The notes below the pieces were generated by a model. It worked only from the letters and a program-made list of their open reading frames with translations. It had not been told where the DNA came from and ran no database searches. From Eriocheir sinensis (Eukaryota > Arthropoda > Malacostraca > Decapoda > Varunidae), in NCBI RefSeq assembly GCF_024679095.1, contig NW_026111669.1:180001-244000 (forward strand): a DNA stretch of 64,000 bases, written 5' to 3'. Below, piece by piece: positions 32,870 through 44,000 of the stretch; positions within the stretch are counted from its first letter, which is position 1; each line of letters opens with the position of its first letter. The position numbers were made by a program, and so were the translations under genes.

Positions 32870-33560
32870 GCGGGATGGTGTGCGGCGAAGCGGGGTGAAG
32901 GAAGGGGAGAATGGAGCGCACCAGGAGGGGCGATAAGGCGCTGAGGGAAGGGGAGAGGAGGGATGAAGGTGAAGAAGGGAAGGGGACAGGAGGACAAGGA
33001 AGGGAAGAGGAGGGAAGGGGAGGGAAGCGACGATAAGGCACTGAATAAAGGGCAGAGGAGGGTTTAAGGCGAGAAAGGGAGGGGGAGGGAATGAAAGGGG
33101 AGGGAAGGGAGGGAGGGGGAGGGAGGCGGCGATAAGGCATTGAAGGGCAGAGGAGGGCTGAAAGCGAGGAAGGGGAGGACAGGGGAGGGACGGGAAGGGG
33201 ACGGAAGGGGGAGGAAGGTTAAGGAAGGGGAAGTAAGGAGAAGGAAGGGGAGGGAAGGGGAGGGACGGGAACGGTACGGAAGGGTAGAGAAGGTTAAGGA
33301 AGGGGAAGTAGGGAGAAGAAAGGGGAGGGGAAGGGAAGGGGACAGATAAGAGGACAAAGGAAGGGTATGGGGAAAGATGAAGAAAGATAATGATAGAAAA
33401 AAAAGAGAAAAGGGATAAAAAAAACTTGGATAAACATATGCAAAAAAGGGAACAGTGAAAGGGGAGGGAAGGCGAAGGAAGGGGAGGGAGAGGGAAGGAG
33501 AGGTAAGAGGAGGAGGAGGGAAGGAGAGTAAGAGGTAAGAGGTAAGAGGTAAGAGATCAA
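32870..33560. repeat. Purine-rich ~100-bp and ~75-bp tandem repeats
   Basis: GCGATAAGGC recurs near 32930, 33028 and 33128 (~99 bp). Next, GGTTAAGGAAGGGGAAGTA occurs at 33217 and 33292 (75 bp). The remainder is GGGAA-rich. Confidence 0.75.
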
Positions 33561-33662
33561 GAGGACACAGTGGAAGAGGGCGACGAGATAATAGCAAGGG
33601 ACAAAAGACCAGGATACAAAAACGAGTTACAAATAAAACGAAAATACTACCCGAGGATTTAT

Positions 33663-33802
<140 letters not shown>

Positions 33803-33858
33803 TCTTCATCTTGTCAACCCCACTCAAGACAGTCTCAGTTCACCTTCCCTCGCCTTAC

Positions 33859-33919
33859 CTGAGCCCTTCACCTGTCTGCCTCACCTGCTCCATTCGCCTC
33901 AGGTACGTCTCACACTTAC
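33859..33919 (-). CDS. Candidate 61-bp exon (unidentified)
   Basis: On the - strand an acceptor TTTATGTTTGTTCCAG precedes 33919 and a donor CTCAG|GTAAGG follows 33859. The open frame reads KCETYLRRMEQVRQTGEGL, with phase 1 on the left and phase 2 on the right. The exon start GTAAGTG is itself a perfect donor for a longer upstream exon, so the exon limits are ambiguous. The unique segment lies between two (GA)n arrays. No homolog recognised. Confidence 0.2.
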
Positions 33920-34136
33920 CTGGAACAAACATAAAGCAATTAGCGATAAGACAAGACAAGAAGAAAAGATAAATCGTCCAAGAAGTAAAGGAAGAGATAG
34001 AGAAAAACGTTAATAGAATAAAAAGTAAAGAAAAGGTAATGAAAATAAGCACAGAATAAAAAAAACGCAATACTGATAGTGAAAAAATACATGTAAACAC
34101 TAAACACGTAGGAAGAACCAATAGAAAAGGGGAATG

Positions 34137-34346
<210 letters not shown>

Positions 34347-34524
34347 AGGGAGGAAGAGAGGGAGGAGGAGAGGACGTGGGGAAAGAGACACAAACACACA
34401 TATACACACACACAGAGGGAAATTGGAAGCGACGAGGGGGAGGAAGGGAACTGATAAAGGAAGCGGAAAAGTATAAGGAAAGGGCGCGGCGGCGAGCACG
34501 AGGGGACAGGCGGGAGGGCAACAG

Positions 34525-34766
34525 TTAGCGCGGGAGGGAAAGAATAAACAGTGATCTAGATTGGAATATAACATTCTTCCCGGCCATCAGGGACGCGGGA
34601 ATGCTGGTGTGTGTGCGTCCCTCCTCGATGCTGCGTTTTTTGATACAGGGTTGGCAGCACCCGTCCACGCATTCTGATACAAGCCGAAGCTGAGGTGTTT
34701 GTGCTGACAGGGTGACGAGACAACTAACTAACAATATTGAAATGATCACTCGCTGTCTCGTTCCGA
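34525..34766 (-). CDS. Candidate 3' exon of a small - strand gene
   Basis: A unique segment with two open - strand frames. One runs from a GTG at 34749 (hydrophobic IISILLVSCLVTLSA, then the Cys cluster ECVDGCCQPC). The other opens after a possible acceptor TATTGTTAGTTAG near 34725 and runs 44 codons to a TGA (for example GLYQNAWTGAANPVSK). Neither has an ATG, so if real it is not a first exon. The 124-bp array to its right shares short matching stretches (AAACACCTCAGCT, TTTGTATC), so it may derive from or feed that array. Confidence 0.2.
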
Positions 34767-35190
34767 TGCAAACTCATGCAGCTGAGATGTTTATGTTGCC
34801 GGGGAGAGCGTGTGGATTCTACGTTATTCACTGACTAAGCTTCCTCAATGAGTTTAATGAAATGAACAGTAATGAGATGAACACTTCAGATACAAACTCA
34901 TGCAGCTGAGGTGTTTATGTTGCCGGGGAGAGCGTGTGGATTCTACGTTATTCACTGACTAAGCTTCCTCAATGAGTTTAATGAAATGAACAGTAATGAG
35001 ATGAACACTTCAGATACAAACTCATGCAGCCGAGGTGTTTATGTTGCCGGGAAGAGCGTGTGGATTCTACGTTATTCACTGACTAAGCTTCCTCAGTGAG
35101 TTTAATGAAATGAACAGTAATGAGATGAGCACTTCAGATACAAACCCATGAAGGTGTTTGTGTAGCCAAGGGGTGCGTGACGGCCGATTC
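34767..35190. repeat. 124-bp tandem repeat, 3-4 copies
   Basis: AACTCATGCAGCTGAG begins at 34771, 34895 and 35019, exactly 124 bp apart, with a degraded copy at 35143 (AACCCATGAAGG). Middle copies differ by only a few bases. A more diverged partial copy lies at 34670-34766. Confidence 0.95.
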
Positions 35191-35251
35191 ACTAGCCTCC
35201 TAATCACCAGTTAAGACAAGAAGTCGATGTTGACAATATTCCTTTGGGTGC

Positions 35252-35548
35252 TTATTTTGTAAACTCTTCCACCAGGTCGTAAACGTGATGGAAACGCAAA
35301 TAAAAATACAAGAATAGCCAGCGATATAATAAACACTTGAGAGCTATATCCTTCACTGGAGGCCAAACATAGTTACCAATGCTACCAATAGTTGCCAATA
35401 TCTCTTCAGTGATGAGGCAGCCATTCGCCTTGGCTTCACCCGACAGCGAGGCACAAATAAACACCGTGCAGGATATTATGATCACGCTGCTGATGCTGTA
35501 CACACATGATGCACGCTCTTGACCCTCACGCCGCACACGACGCTAAAC
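35252..35548 (-). CDS. Candidate exon with hydrophobic, secreted-type sequence
   Basis: About 98 open codons of unique sequence on the - strand, closed upstream by TAG, which doubles as a possible acceptor (GTGTGTGTTTAG). There is no in-frame ATG. It has a basic start (RRVRREGQERA), a hydrophobic run (VIIISCTVFICASL), then GEAKANGCLITEE, resembling a signal peptide with cleavage near AKA. The rest reads ILATIGSIGNYVWPPV, then a second hydrophobic region. A weak donor (ATTG|GTAACT) lies within. Phase 0 entry fits the ATG exon proposed near 35870. The family is not recognised. Confidence 0.25.
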
Positions 35549-35654
35549 ACACACGATGCCAGTAACACAAACACTTGACGCTAATATAAACACAACGCGA
35601 ATATCCTGCCCTGATGCCAGTATCCTACTCTTGAGACAAGGATCGCAAGCTCCT

Positions 35655-35817
35655 TCACTCTCTTTGTAATAGTGAAAGGTAGGGTCATCGCTCTCTTGGT
35701 AATAGTGAAAGCAGTCATCGTTCTCTTGGCAGGGTCATCGCTCTCCATGTAATAGAGAAGGCAGGGTCATCGCTCTCTTAGTGATAGTGAAGGCAGGTCA
35801 TCGTTCTCATGGTGATG
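35655..35817. repeat. ~31-bp repeat, ~5 units
   Basis: GTCATCGYTCTC begins near 35684, 35714, 35734, 35766 and 35797 (30, 20, 32 and 31 bp). One unit is shortened. Confidence 0.8.
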
Positions 35818-35829
35818 TCCTATTTGTGA

Positions 35830-36060
35830 CGTAAGAATCGCAAACACCTGACGCGCCACCGCCATGCTCCTGCGGCCACACCGTCGCCAGGCCGGCAGCA
35901 CCGTCAGCCCGGGATGCCCCCGGCCCCGGAGTCTTCTCGGAGGACACGCGCGGCCAAGTGAGATGGATCGTCATGAGGCTTGAAAACGTTCCCTCATCAG
36001 TCTTTCTCTTTGGCTTCCTCCCTCACGCGGGAGTTAACGTCCGCCGTGAGGGAAAGTTTG
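35830..36060 (-). promoter_or_regulatory. CpG-rich island with a possible start exon
   Basis: On the - strand a GC-rich stretch leads to GAGCATGGCG near 35862-35871, a fair Kozak context. The ATG opens MAVARQ and then CAG|GTGTTT, a usable but weak donor. Phase 0 matches the open segment ending at 35548. If joined they would encode a small secreted or membrane-anchored protein. No TATA box is obvious. Confidence 0.2.
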
Positions 36061-36144
36061 TCTTGCTGCTCAAATACTTTAAGCAAAAATGAAGCTGAGC
36101 AGTTGTAATCTTTTAAACTTCAAACTTTGAACCGATATTTACAT

Positions 36145-36247
<103 letters not shown>

Positions 36248-36375
36248 TGTATGTATTCTTGGATAAAGGAACATATTATTGGCAATTTTCCAGCATTTTC
36301 CACATAAGGCAAACTTAAAAGTAACTATCCAGCCTCCTTCCAAACAAAGTAAAGGGAACACATCATCGACAACTT

Positions 36376-36646
36376 TCAAAGCTTCTGACAACTTTTAATA
36401 AAAACTCGCCGTTCCGTGAGCACGTCAGACACACGTCGGGAACACGTCAGGAACACGCCGCGCCCAGAAGGAGGAGGCGTACTTGACAAGACAAAGTTTG
36501 CATTATTCACTAGATTACTATTTTTAAAGTGTTGGAACAAGTACATGTCCATTTTGACCAAGCCAAACTGCGCCGCCAGACTTTCCACACGACGCTGTCC
36601 GTCAAGCAGGCTCCTCGCCGCTCCTTACACTAATACCTATGATTAA
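36376..36646. other. Unique segment open on both strands
   Basis: A - strand frame is open from about 36631 to 36376 (for example SLLDGQRRVESLAAQFGLV) and a + frame from 36416 to 36646. Neither has a domain I recognise, and the + frame starts without strong context. The stretch near 36415-36465 contains small AACACGTCAG-type repeats. It could hold an exon; the strand is undecided. Confidence 0.2.
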
Positions 36647-36815
36647 CGCTGCTTCAGTATGTTTACACTGCAGCGCGGCCCTGCTGCACCCAGGCACGGC
36701 GGGTGAGGGTGGCGGGGGCGGGGTGAGTGCTTCTCTCCCATCCCCTCAATTTTTTTTTTCCTAGAGAAGCAATCTTTAATTTTGGAACACTATAAATTCA
36801 TTCCTTGATTCTTTA

Positions 36816-36871
<56 letters not shown>

Positions 36872-37499
36872 CTTCAGCTTCTCCGTCGTCTTCTAAAACA
36901 GTCTTGCCATATCATCCCCTAATTAAGAAGAAAAGACGATAATGCGGTACTCGCAAAACCACTAAAAAAAAAAAAAACTTCTGATTGGTCCACAAATCTG
37001 CCGAAACAAGGAAGGAGAGGACCAAAGGGAGTGAAGAGAAGGAGAGCGCCACCGGTAATAGCAACAAAAACAAGAAAAAATAAGGACGACAACAACAAGG
37101 GAAGAGTTCAGAGCCGCATTTCAGCAATACAGGTTCGCAAATCTTTATATTGTCGGCTCAACATGACCACTGGGATTCCTAAAGACAAGAACTGCAAGAG
37201 ACAAGTACGGATTTTACAGTGACATCATACCAATTACATATTCATTTCTTGTTTTACGATTAAGGATACAAGCTAAGTGTAAAATAAACAAGAAACACAA
37301 CACATCACAGCTCCTACATAAGAAAGTCTACAGAAAATGTCAGAAACTTTCTCAGCTTAGGTTAAACGTTTCTTAATCCTGGAGTAATAAATACCTCGAG
37401 TTAAAACGCTTCGTAATGGTTGAGTTCTTTCCTATTTACCCTCCCTTGTTCTCCTTCCCTGCCCTGCCATCCCTCTGCCCACCTCCTGGCACACATACT
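36647..37499. other. Unique stretch with an (AC)n
   Basis: (AC)n at 36820-36867. The rest is unique, A-rich in the middle. Short ORFs have no recognisable content. Confidence 0.45.
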
Positions 37500-37605
37500 T
37501 GGCAGAGTGGCTCAAGGAGTGTTTCAGGGTTCGATTCCGTTGTTAATATACCTTCATACTTGTTATTACAGATTCTCAACATCAGCATACCCTTGTGACA
37601 TTAAA
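37490..37605 (+). mobile_element. tRNA-derived SINE copy, internally deleted
   Basis: A box TGGCAGAGTGG at 37500-37510 and a perfect B box GGTTCGATTCC at 37528-37538, only 28 bp apart. Compared with the units at 44265-44985 it lacks about 19 bp between the boxes (GATGGAGACTAGGATGG region) but shares GGAGTGTTTCAG and the downstream TACCTTCATACT. Confidence 0.6.
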
Positions 37606-37670
37606 ATAAAAAAGTTTAAATGTCTTTCGATATTTTATGTATCTATTATTATTCATTTATATTTTACTTG

Positions 37671-37850
37671 TTTTTCCGTTCAGTAAAGGAAGCAGCTCAA
37701 GGGAAAATAATATAAAAAGTCCAGTAATCATTCCTCCTAGAAAAAAGGTAGAAATGAGTAGACAGAAGACAGGAGCAGTAAGTAGCGGGCTTTTTTTAAT
37801 ATTTCTCTTTATGCCGTTGAGCTGTCTCCTTAGCTGTAAAAAAAAAAAAG
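37671..37850. mobile_element. Foldback (inverted-repeat) element
   Basis: The left arm AAGGAAGCAGCTCAAGGG (37687-37704) and the reverse complement of the right arm, AAGGAGACAGCTCAACGG (about 37823-37840), match at 15 of 18 positions, enclosing ~120 bp. The right half, reversed, also matches 45258-45350 including GCCCGCTACTTACTGCTCCT. It may be two opposed copies of one dispersed repeat or a MITE-like unit. Confidence 0.55.
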
Positions 37851-38057
37851 TCAAAGTATTTCGTGTTTTGCCTTTACGATGCACTCATGAACGCCCACAC
37901 ACCAAGGCGTCCCCAAGGCATCGCGTCCTGCAGCGCCACAACACCGTCGCCTGTGTTTCATTTGCATTGGTGAGGAAGCTGAAGTGTGTCCCTGCTTGAA
38001 CCCATGACTCGCGCCTTCAGTGTCGCGGCCCTTCCCTTGTATTGTTACGGCAGTGTT

Positions 38058-38284
<227 letters not shown>

Positions 38285-38575
38285 AACAGACAGACAGGCA
38301 AAATGAGACAGACAAAAAGCAAGACACGAGTCATTTTAATAAAAGAGATAGACAAACAATTACGATTATTAAGAGGACCAACCAGGATGACGATGAGGAT
38401 AAGGAGGAGAAGGAGGAGGAGGAGGAGGGGAGGTGGAAGGGGAAGGCAGACAGCATCAAAAGAGATATAAAAAAGAAAAACGAAGGAACAAAAACTGAAA
38501 ATTGGATCTTAAAACAAACTACATCTTCCATTCTCTTCCTCCTCCTCCTCCTCCTCCTCCTCCTCCTCAGCGTTG

Positions 38576-39185
38576 TCATATTATCGTACTCATCGCATTG
38601 CAGTTTCGTAGTTTTGGACCGATAACTATGGCAAAAAGAAAAAAAAAGAGCATCAATAAATAACAGCTTTAACGCTAACTTTAATTTTCTAGCGTTATTT
38701 ATGTAGGTACGAGAGTTTGAGGCTTAAAAATGATAAATACAATGTGGTGAGTACGATAATCTGGCTGCTCCTCCTCCTCCTCCTCCTCTTACAGTCCTCC
38801 TCCTCCTCCCCCCCCTGCAGCAGCGTCTTGGGGACACACGTGGCCCGCCAACAATCAGTATCGTGTTAGCGCATCAGCTGATTCATGCCACCCTATTCCT
38901 GCCACCTGGCGCCGCTCCCCCTCCTCCCCTCCCCGCCCCATTAGCACTCCGCCATGGCCCGACTCTGCCTTCCCTTCACCGGTGCCGGATTATCGTACTC
39001 AGAGCCGCGTATTTACCTGTTTCTGAGCCATAGCTATTGCCAAGAAGCCCCAATAATTAACCACTTTAACGATAACTTTATATGAAGGCAGTTATTGGGG
39101 TGGTGAAAGCAGTTTTGGGGTTGGAAATCGGCAAACATATGAGGCAGTGTACGACAATCTGGCATCGTTGCTTCTCTTCTTCACC
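38576..39185. repeat. Diverged ~200-bp duplication, ~405 bp apart
   Basis: TTATCGTACTC begins both copies (38581 and 38990). Both contain a ...CTTTAACG.TAACTTTA segment and end near GTACGAYAATCTGGC (about 38751 and 39149). CCT tracts and a unique C-rich piece lie between them. Confidence 0.65.
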
Positions 39186-39189
39186 CATC

Positions 39190-40060
39190 CAGCCCTCCCT
39201 TCCCCTCCTGCGTCACCCTTTCCCCTCGCCTCACACCCTGACTTCCCTCCTCTATTCCTTCATCTCCATCTTTATTTACTTTATATTTCCTTGCTTGGGT
39301 TACTCTCTGCCTTCCCTTCTTAATCCCCTCCCCTTACCTCCCATCCTGCCCTCTCTTCCCCTCCTCCTTCACCCCTTCCCCTCGCCTCACACCCTGACTT
39401 CCCTCCTCTGTTCCTTCATCTCCATCTTTATGTACTTTATATTTCCTTGCTACTTCTCTGCCTTCCCTTCTTAATCCCCTCCCCTTACCTCCCATCCTGC
39501 CCTCTCTTCCCCTCCTCCTTCACCCCTTCCCCTCGCCTCACACCCTGACTTTCCTCCTCTCTTCCTTCATCTCCCTCTTTATTTACTTTATATTTCCTTG
39601 CTTGGGTTACTCTCTGCCTTCCCTTCTTAATCCCCTCCCCTTACCTCCCATCCTGCCCTCCCTTCCCCTCGCCTCAAACCCTGACTTCCCTTCTTTATTC
39701 CTTCATCTCCTGCTTACTCTCTCTTTTCCCTCCATCTTTGTTTACTTTATATTTCCTTGCTTCGGTTACTCTCTGCCTTCCCTTCTTAATCCCTTCCCCT
39801 TACCTCCCATCCTGCCCTCCCTTCCCCTCCTGCTTCACCCCTTCCCCTCGCTTCACACCCTGGCTTTCCTCCTCTGTTCCTTCATCTCCTGCTTACTCTC
39901 TCTTTTCCCTCCATCTTTGTTTACTTTATATTTCCTTGCTTCGGTTACTCTCGCCTCCCTTTCACCTCCTGCTTCACCCTTTCCCTGCACCTCACACCCT
40001 GGCTTCCCTTCTCCATCCCTCCTATACTTTATTTCTCTTTTCCTTTATCACTCTCTCCTC
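39190..40060. repeat. ~150-bp pyrimidine-rich tandem repeat, ~5-6 copies
   Basis: TCACACCCTGRCTTYCC recurs at 39231, 39387, 39538, 39674, 39853 and 39993 (spacings 156, 151, 136, 179, 140). Each unit includes TTTACTTTATATTTCCTTGC. Length variants come from small insertions and deletions. Confidence 0.9.
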
Positions 40061-40139
40061 CCTAACTCACCCTTGATCATTTTCTCTATGTACACATTAT
40101 CTCCCTGTTACCCTTTCTTCCCTGTGTCTCCTACCCTGT

Positions 40140-40375
40140 TCTCTTTCATCCCTGCATTGCTATCCCTCCTCTGTTCTCCTCCTTTCTTTTCCTCACCCTT
40201 TCCTTCACTCCCTTGCACCCTTTTTCTTAATCCTCCCCGCCACCTCCTCCCCAGTTATCCTTTCATCCCTGCATTGCCAGCCCTTCTCTGTCCTCCTTCT
40301 TTCTTTTCCTCACCCTTTCCTTCACTCCCTTGCACTCTTTTCCTTAATCCCCCCTGCCACCCCTGACCTGACCCT
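40140..40375. repeat. 117-bp tandem duplication
   Basis: TTTCATCCCTGCATTGC occurs at 40144 and 40261, followed by the same C/T-rich block. Confidence 0.85.
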
Positions 40376-40745
40376 CTGTGCCCCTGCCGTCCCTTACACC
40401 CTCTACACTCCCTACACTTTCTGCAAGGTGTTGAGGGCCATTTGGAAAGTATTTGGAAGCCATTTTCGGGTAAAGAGAGAAACCTGCACTTGAGAGGAAG
40501 GGGAAGGGAATGAGGGGAAGGGGAAGGGAATGAAGGGAAGGGAAATGGAATGAGGGAAAGTAAAGGAAATGGGAAGGCAATAAAAGTGAGGAGAAAGTTG
40601 CGACAGAAGGCAAAGACAAATAGACGTGCAAATAAGGGAAATGTGACGTCAAGTTGATGGATGAAAGTCGAGAGAAAGAAAGATTTAGTTTGGAAGACAC
40701 GAAATGAAGGTGTGATGGATGGAGAAGTTAGGTCAAGAGATAATT
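40376..40745. other. C-rich to purine-rich unique transition
   Basis: Mixed sequence passing from C/T-rich to GGGAA-rich. No gene. Confidence 0.45.
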
Positions 40746-40754
40746 ATGTAAAGA

Positions 40755-42262
40755 TAAAGTCCGTAAAATTAAAAAAAAAAAAGTAATGTGTGAAATGAGT
40801 AAAAAAAAGTAATGTTTGAAATGAGTAAAAAAAAAGTAATGTTTGAAATGAGTAAAAAAAAGTAATGTGTGAAATGAGTAAAAAAAAGTAATGTGTGAAA
40901 TGAATAAAAAAAAGTAATGTGTGAAATGAGTAAAAAAAAGTAATGTGTGAAATGAATAAAAAAAAAGTAGTTTGAAATGAGTAAAAAAAGTAATGTGTGA
41001 AATGAGTAAAAAAAAGTAATGTTTGAAATGAGTAAAAAAAAAAGTAATGTTTGAAATGAGTAAAAAAAGTAATGTTTGAAATGAGTAAAAAAAAGTAATG
41101 TGTGAAATGAATAAAAAAAAGTAATGTGTGAAATGAGTAAAAAAAAGTAATGTGTGAAATGAATAAAAAAAAGTAATGTGTGAAATGAGTAAAAAAAAGT
41201 AATGTGTGAAATGAATAAAAAAAAGTAATGTGTGAAATGAGTAAAAAAAGTAGTTTGAAATGAGTAAAAAAAGTAATGTGTGAAATGAGTAAAAAAAAGT
41301 AATGTGAAATGAATAAAAAAGTAATGTGAAATGAAAAAAAGTAATGTGAAATGAGTAAAAAAGTGTGTGAAATGAGTAAAAAAAGTAATGTGAAATGAGT
41401 AAAAAAAAGTAATGTTTGAAATGAGTAAAAAAGTAATGTGAAATGAATAAAAAAAGTAATGTGTGAAATGAATAAAAAGTAATGTGAAATGAGTAAAAAA
41501 AGTAATGTGTGAAATGAATAAAAAAGTAATGTGAAATGAGTAAAAAAAGTAATGTGAAATGAATAAAAAAAGTAGTTTGAAATGAGTAAAAAGTAATGTT
41601 TGAAATGAATAAAAAAAGTAATGTGTGAAATGAGTAAAAAAAAGTAATGTGTGAAATGAATAAAAAAAAGTAATGTGTGAAATGAATAAAAAAAGTAATG
41701 TGTGAAATGAATAAAAAAAGTAATGTGTGAAATGAATAAAAAAAGTAATGTGTGAAATGAGTAAAAAAAAGTAATGTTTGAAATGAGTAAAAAAAAGTAA
41801 TGTGTGAAATGAGTAAAAAAAAGTAATGTTTGAAATGAGTAAAAAAAAGTAATGTGTGAAATGAGTAAAAAAAAAGTAATGTTTGAAATGAGTAAAAAAA
41901 AGTAATGTGTGAAATGAGTAAAAAAAAAGTAATGTTTGAAATGAGTAAAAAAAAGTAATGTTTGAAATGAGTAAAAAAAAAAGTAATGTTTGAAATGAGT
42001 AAAAAAAAGTAATGTGTGAAATGAGTAAAAAAAAGTAATGTGTGAAATGAGTAAAAAAAAGTAATAGTGTGAAATGAGTAAAAAAAAGTAATGTTTGAAA
42101 TGAGTAAAAAAAAGTAATGTGTGAAATGAGTAAAAAAAAGTAATGTTTGAAATGAGTAAAAAAAAGTAATGTGTGAAATGAGTAAAAAAAAGTAATGTGT
42201 GAAATGAGTAAAAAAAAGTAATGTGTGAAATGAATAAAAAAAAAGTAATAGTGTGAAATGAA
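40755..42262. repeat. 26-bp A-tract minisatellite, ~58 copies
   Basis: The unit is GTAATGTGTGAAATGAGT followed by 6-10 A. Variants have TTTG for GTGTG, AATAAA for GAGTAAA, or lack TG, and they cluster in the middle (41280-41640). A-tract length varies. All - strand frames are open, giving a 518-codon artefact. Confidence 0.97.
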
Positions 42263-42299
42263 ATGCAGAAAATGTAAAATATAAACAAACAGGAAGACA

Positions 42300-42530
42300 A
42301 CGGAAAAAAAAATTATAAAGATGTGTAAATGAAGGAAATGTATAACGTGTAGTTGATAAAAGAAAGGAAAGTGAAGGGAAGATTGCTTAGGAAGATACGA
42401 AATGAAAGTAATCGGAGGAAGTGTAAAATATAAAAAACAGAAGGCAACGGAAAATAAATAAAAAAGATTATAAAGATGTGTAAATGAAGGAAATGTATAA
42501 CGTGTAGTTGATAAAAGAAAGGAAAGTGAA
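42300..42530. repeat. 155-bp tandem duplication
   Basis: TAAATGAAGGAAATGTATAA begins at 42326 and 42481 with near-identical flanks, ending in GGGAAGATTGCTTAGGAAG. Confidence 0.9.
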
Positions 42531-42875
42531 GGGAAGATTGCTTAGGAAGATACGAAATGAGAGTAATATGAAAGATTGCTTAGGAAGATACGAAATGAAA
42601 GTAATATGAAAGATTGCTTAGGAAGATACGAAATGAAAGTAATATGAAAGATTGCTTAGGAAGATACGAAATGAAAGTAATAGGAAAGATTGCTTAGGAA
42701 GAGACGAAATAAAAGTAATAGGAAAGATTGCTAAGGAAGATACGAAATGAAAGTAATATGAAAGATTGCTTAGGAAGATACGAAATGAAAGTAATATGAA
42801 AGATTTCTTAGGAAGATACGAAATGAAAGTAATATGAAAGATTGCTTAGGAAGATACGAAATGAAAGTAAAAGGA
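42529..42875. repeat. 38-bp tandem repeat, ~9 copies
   Basis: ATTGCTTAGGAAGATACGAA plus ATGAAAGTAATATGAAAG repeats every 38 bp. It evidently grew from the end of the 155-bp unit to its left. Confidence 0.95.
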
Positions 42876-43310
42876 GAGGAAGTGGGATCAAGATGAAATA
42901 ACGTAAAAATTATTTCAGTATAAGAATCAAATAAGAAACAATACATAATGCGAGAGAGATGGAAAATATTGAGAGAAAATATAATACAAGAAAAATATAA
43001 TAATACAGCCTAACCAGACGGAGAACTGCGAATGAAGCAAATGATTAAAGATAAACACAAGGCACGGTACGCGGAGGGAGAGAAAACGGAGTGACGGGAA
43101 GAAGATTAAGAAAGAAAAAGTTGAGAAGAGCAATGCCAACAAACGAGGGAGGAGAGAATTAAGTGCGCGGGGAAGACAAAGAAGAATAACACGAGGCGGA
43201 GAGGAAAGAGGACACGGGCGGCGCTGCAGGGGGTGGAGAGAGGCAGGTTAGCGAGGAGACAAGACAAACAGCCGCGGAAGTTAAGGAATCGGATGGAAGC
43301 TCGCCAACTT
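42876..43310. other. Mixed A/G-rich DNA
   Basis: Non-periodic, A/G-biased. No gene seen. Confidence 0.5.
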
Positions 43311-43319
43311 CCATCATTT

Positions 43320-43460
43320 ACTGTGACACCTTCCTTCCTTCCCTCCCTGCCTCCCTCCCCCTCCTACCTACCTAACTCTTTGCCTCACTCCCTGCCCCCC
43401 TCCCTCCTCCCCTGCCTACCTGCCCTCCTACCTACCTAACTCCTTGCCTCCCTCCCTCCC
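43320..43460. repeat. C-rich duplication of ~75 bp
   Basis: CTCCTACCTACCTAACTCYTTGCCTC occurs twice with CCTCCC spacers. Confidence 0.7.
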
Positions 43461-44000
43461 CGTGGGAACAGGTGGCAGGTGTCGGGAGAAAGATTTTTCT
43501 TTGTTTCCGACTTTCTGAAGGAGGTGGGAAGGGCTTGTGAGGAGGGCAGGGGGAGGAGTTCCGAAAGGAGGTGAAGAAGAGAAAAGAAAGGCGACGAACG
43601 GACATCCAAGAAATAATTGTAATGCTAAGAATTAAAAGCTTAAATGTGATAAAGGGGCATTAGGTTTTGTTTCCTTGTGTTCTTAGTAACGAAGGTGAAA
43701 ATAGCATTTAATCTCACTGTTGTGGCTGACAATTAACGTCTAGAAATAACTGTTGTAGTTGCCCCGGTATAATTACAGTAAACACTTGATATGACACTAT
43801 TTTCGCGTCACTTGAAAATCGTTTCCTTTTCGCGCAAAAAACGGAAAATCAAAATCAACATCATCATCATCTCAGTCACAGAGTAAAAGAAAAGAAAAAA
43901 TAGCCCTTAATAAGTCTGAAAATAGGAGCAGATATAAAGAGGTTGATAAGTTGGCGGATTTGTTATCGCGGGAATGTCAGGAAGACTTCATACACCTGCC
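43461..44000. other. Unique stretch
   Basis: About 500 bp of mixed unique DNA with GGTGGCAGGTG near 43471. No ORF or paired splice sites that I can support. Confidence 0.45.

Noticed and set aside
35252..35536. Complete 94-codon gene starting with GTG at 35536
   Set aside because: A GTG start is not expected for a eukaryotic nuclear gene; the segment is treated as a possible internal exon instead.
36376..36646. Protein-coding gene on either strand
   Set aside because: Both strands are open, neither has a domain or clear start, so I list the segment only as undecided.
40744..42300. 518-codon - strand ORF
   Set aside because: Translation of the 26-bp A-tract array; Phe/Leu/His/Thr repeats without domain content.
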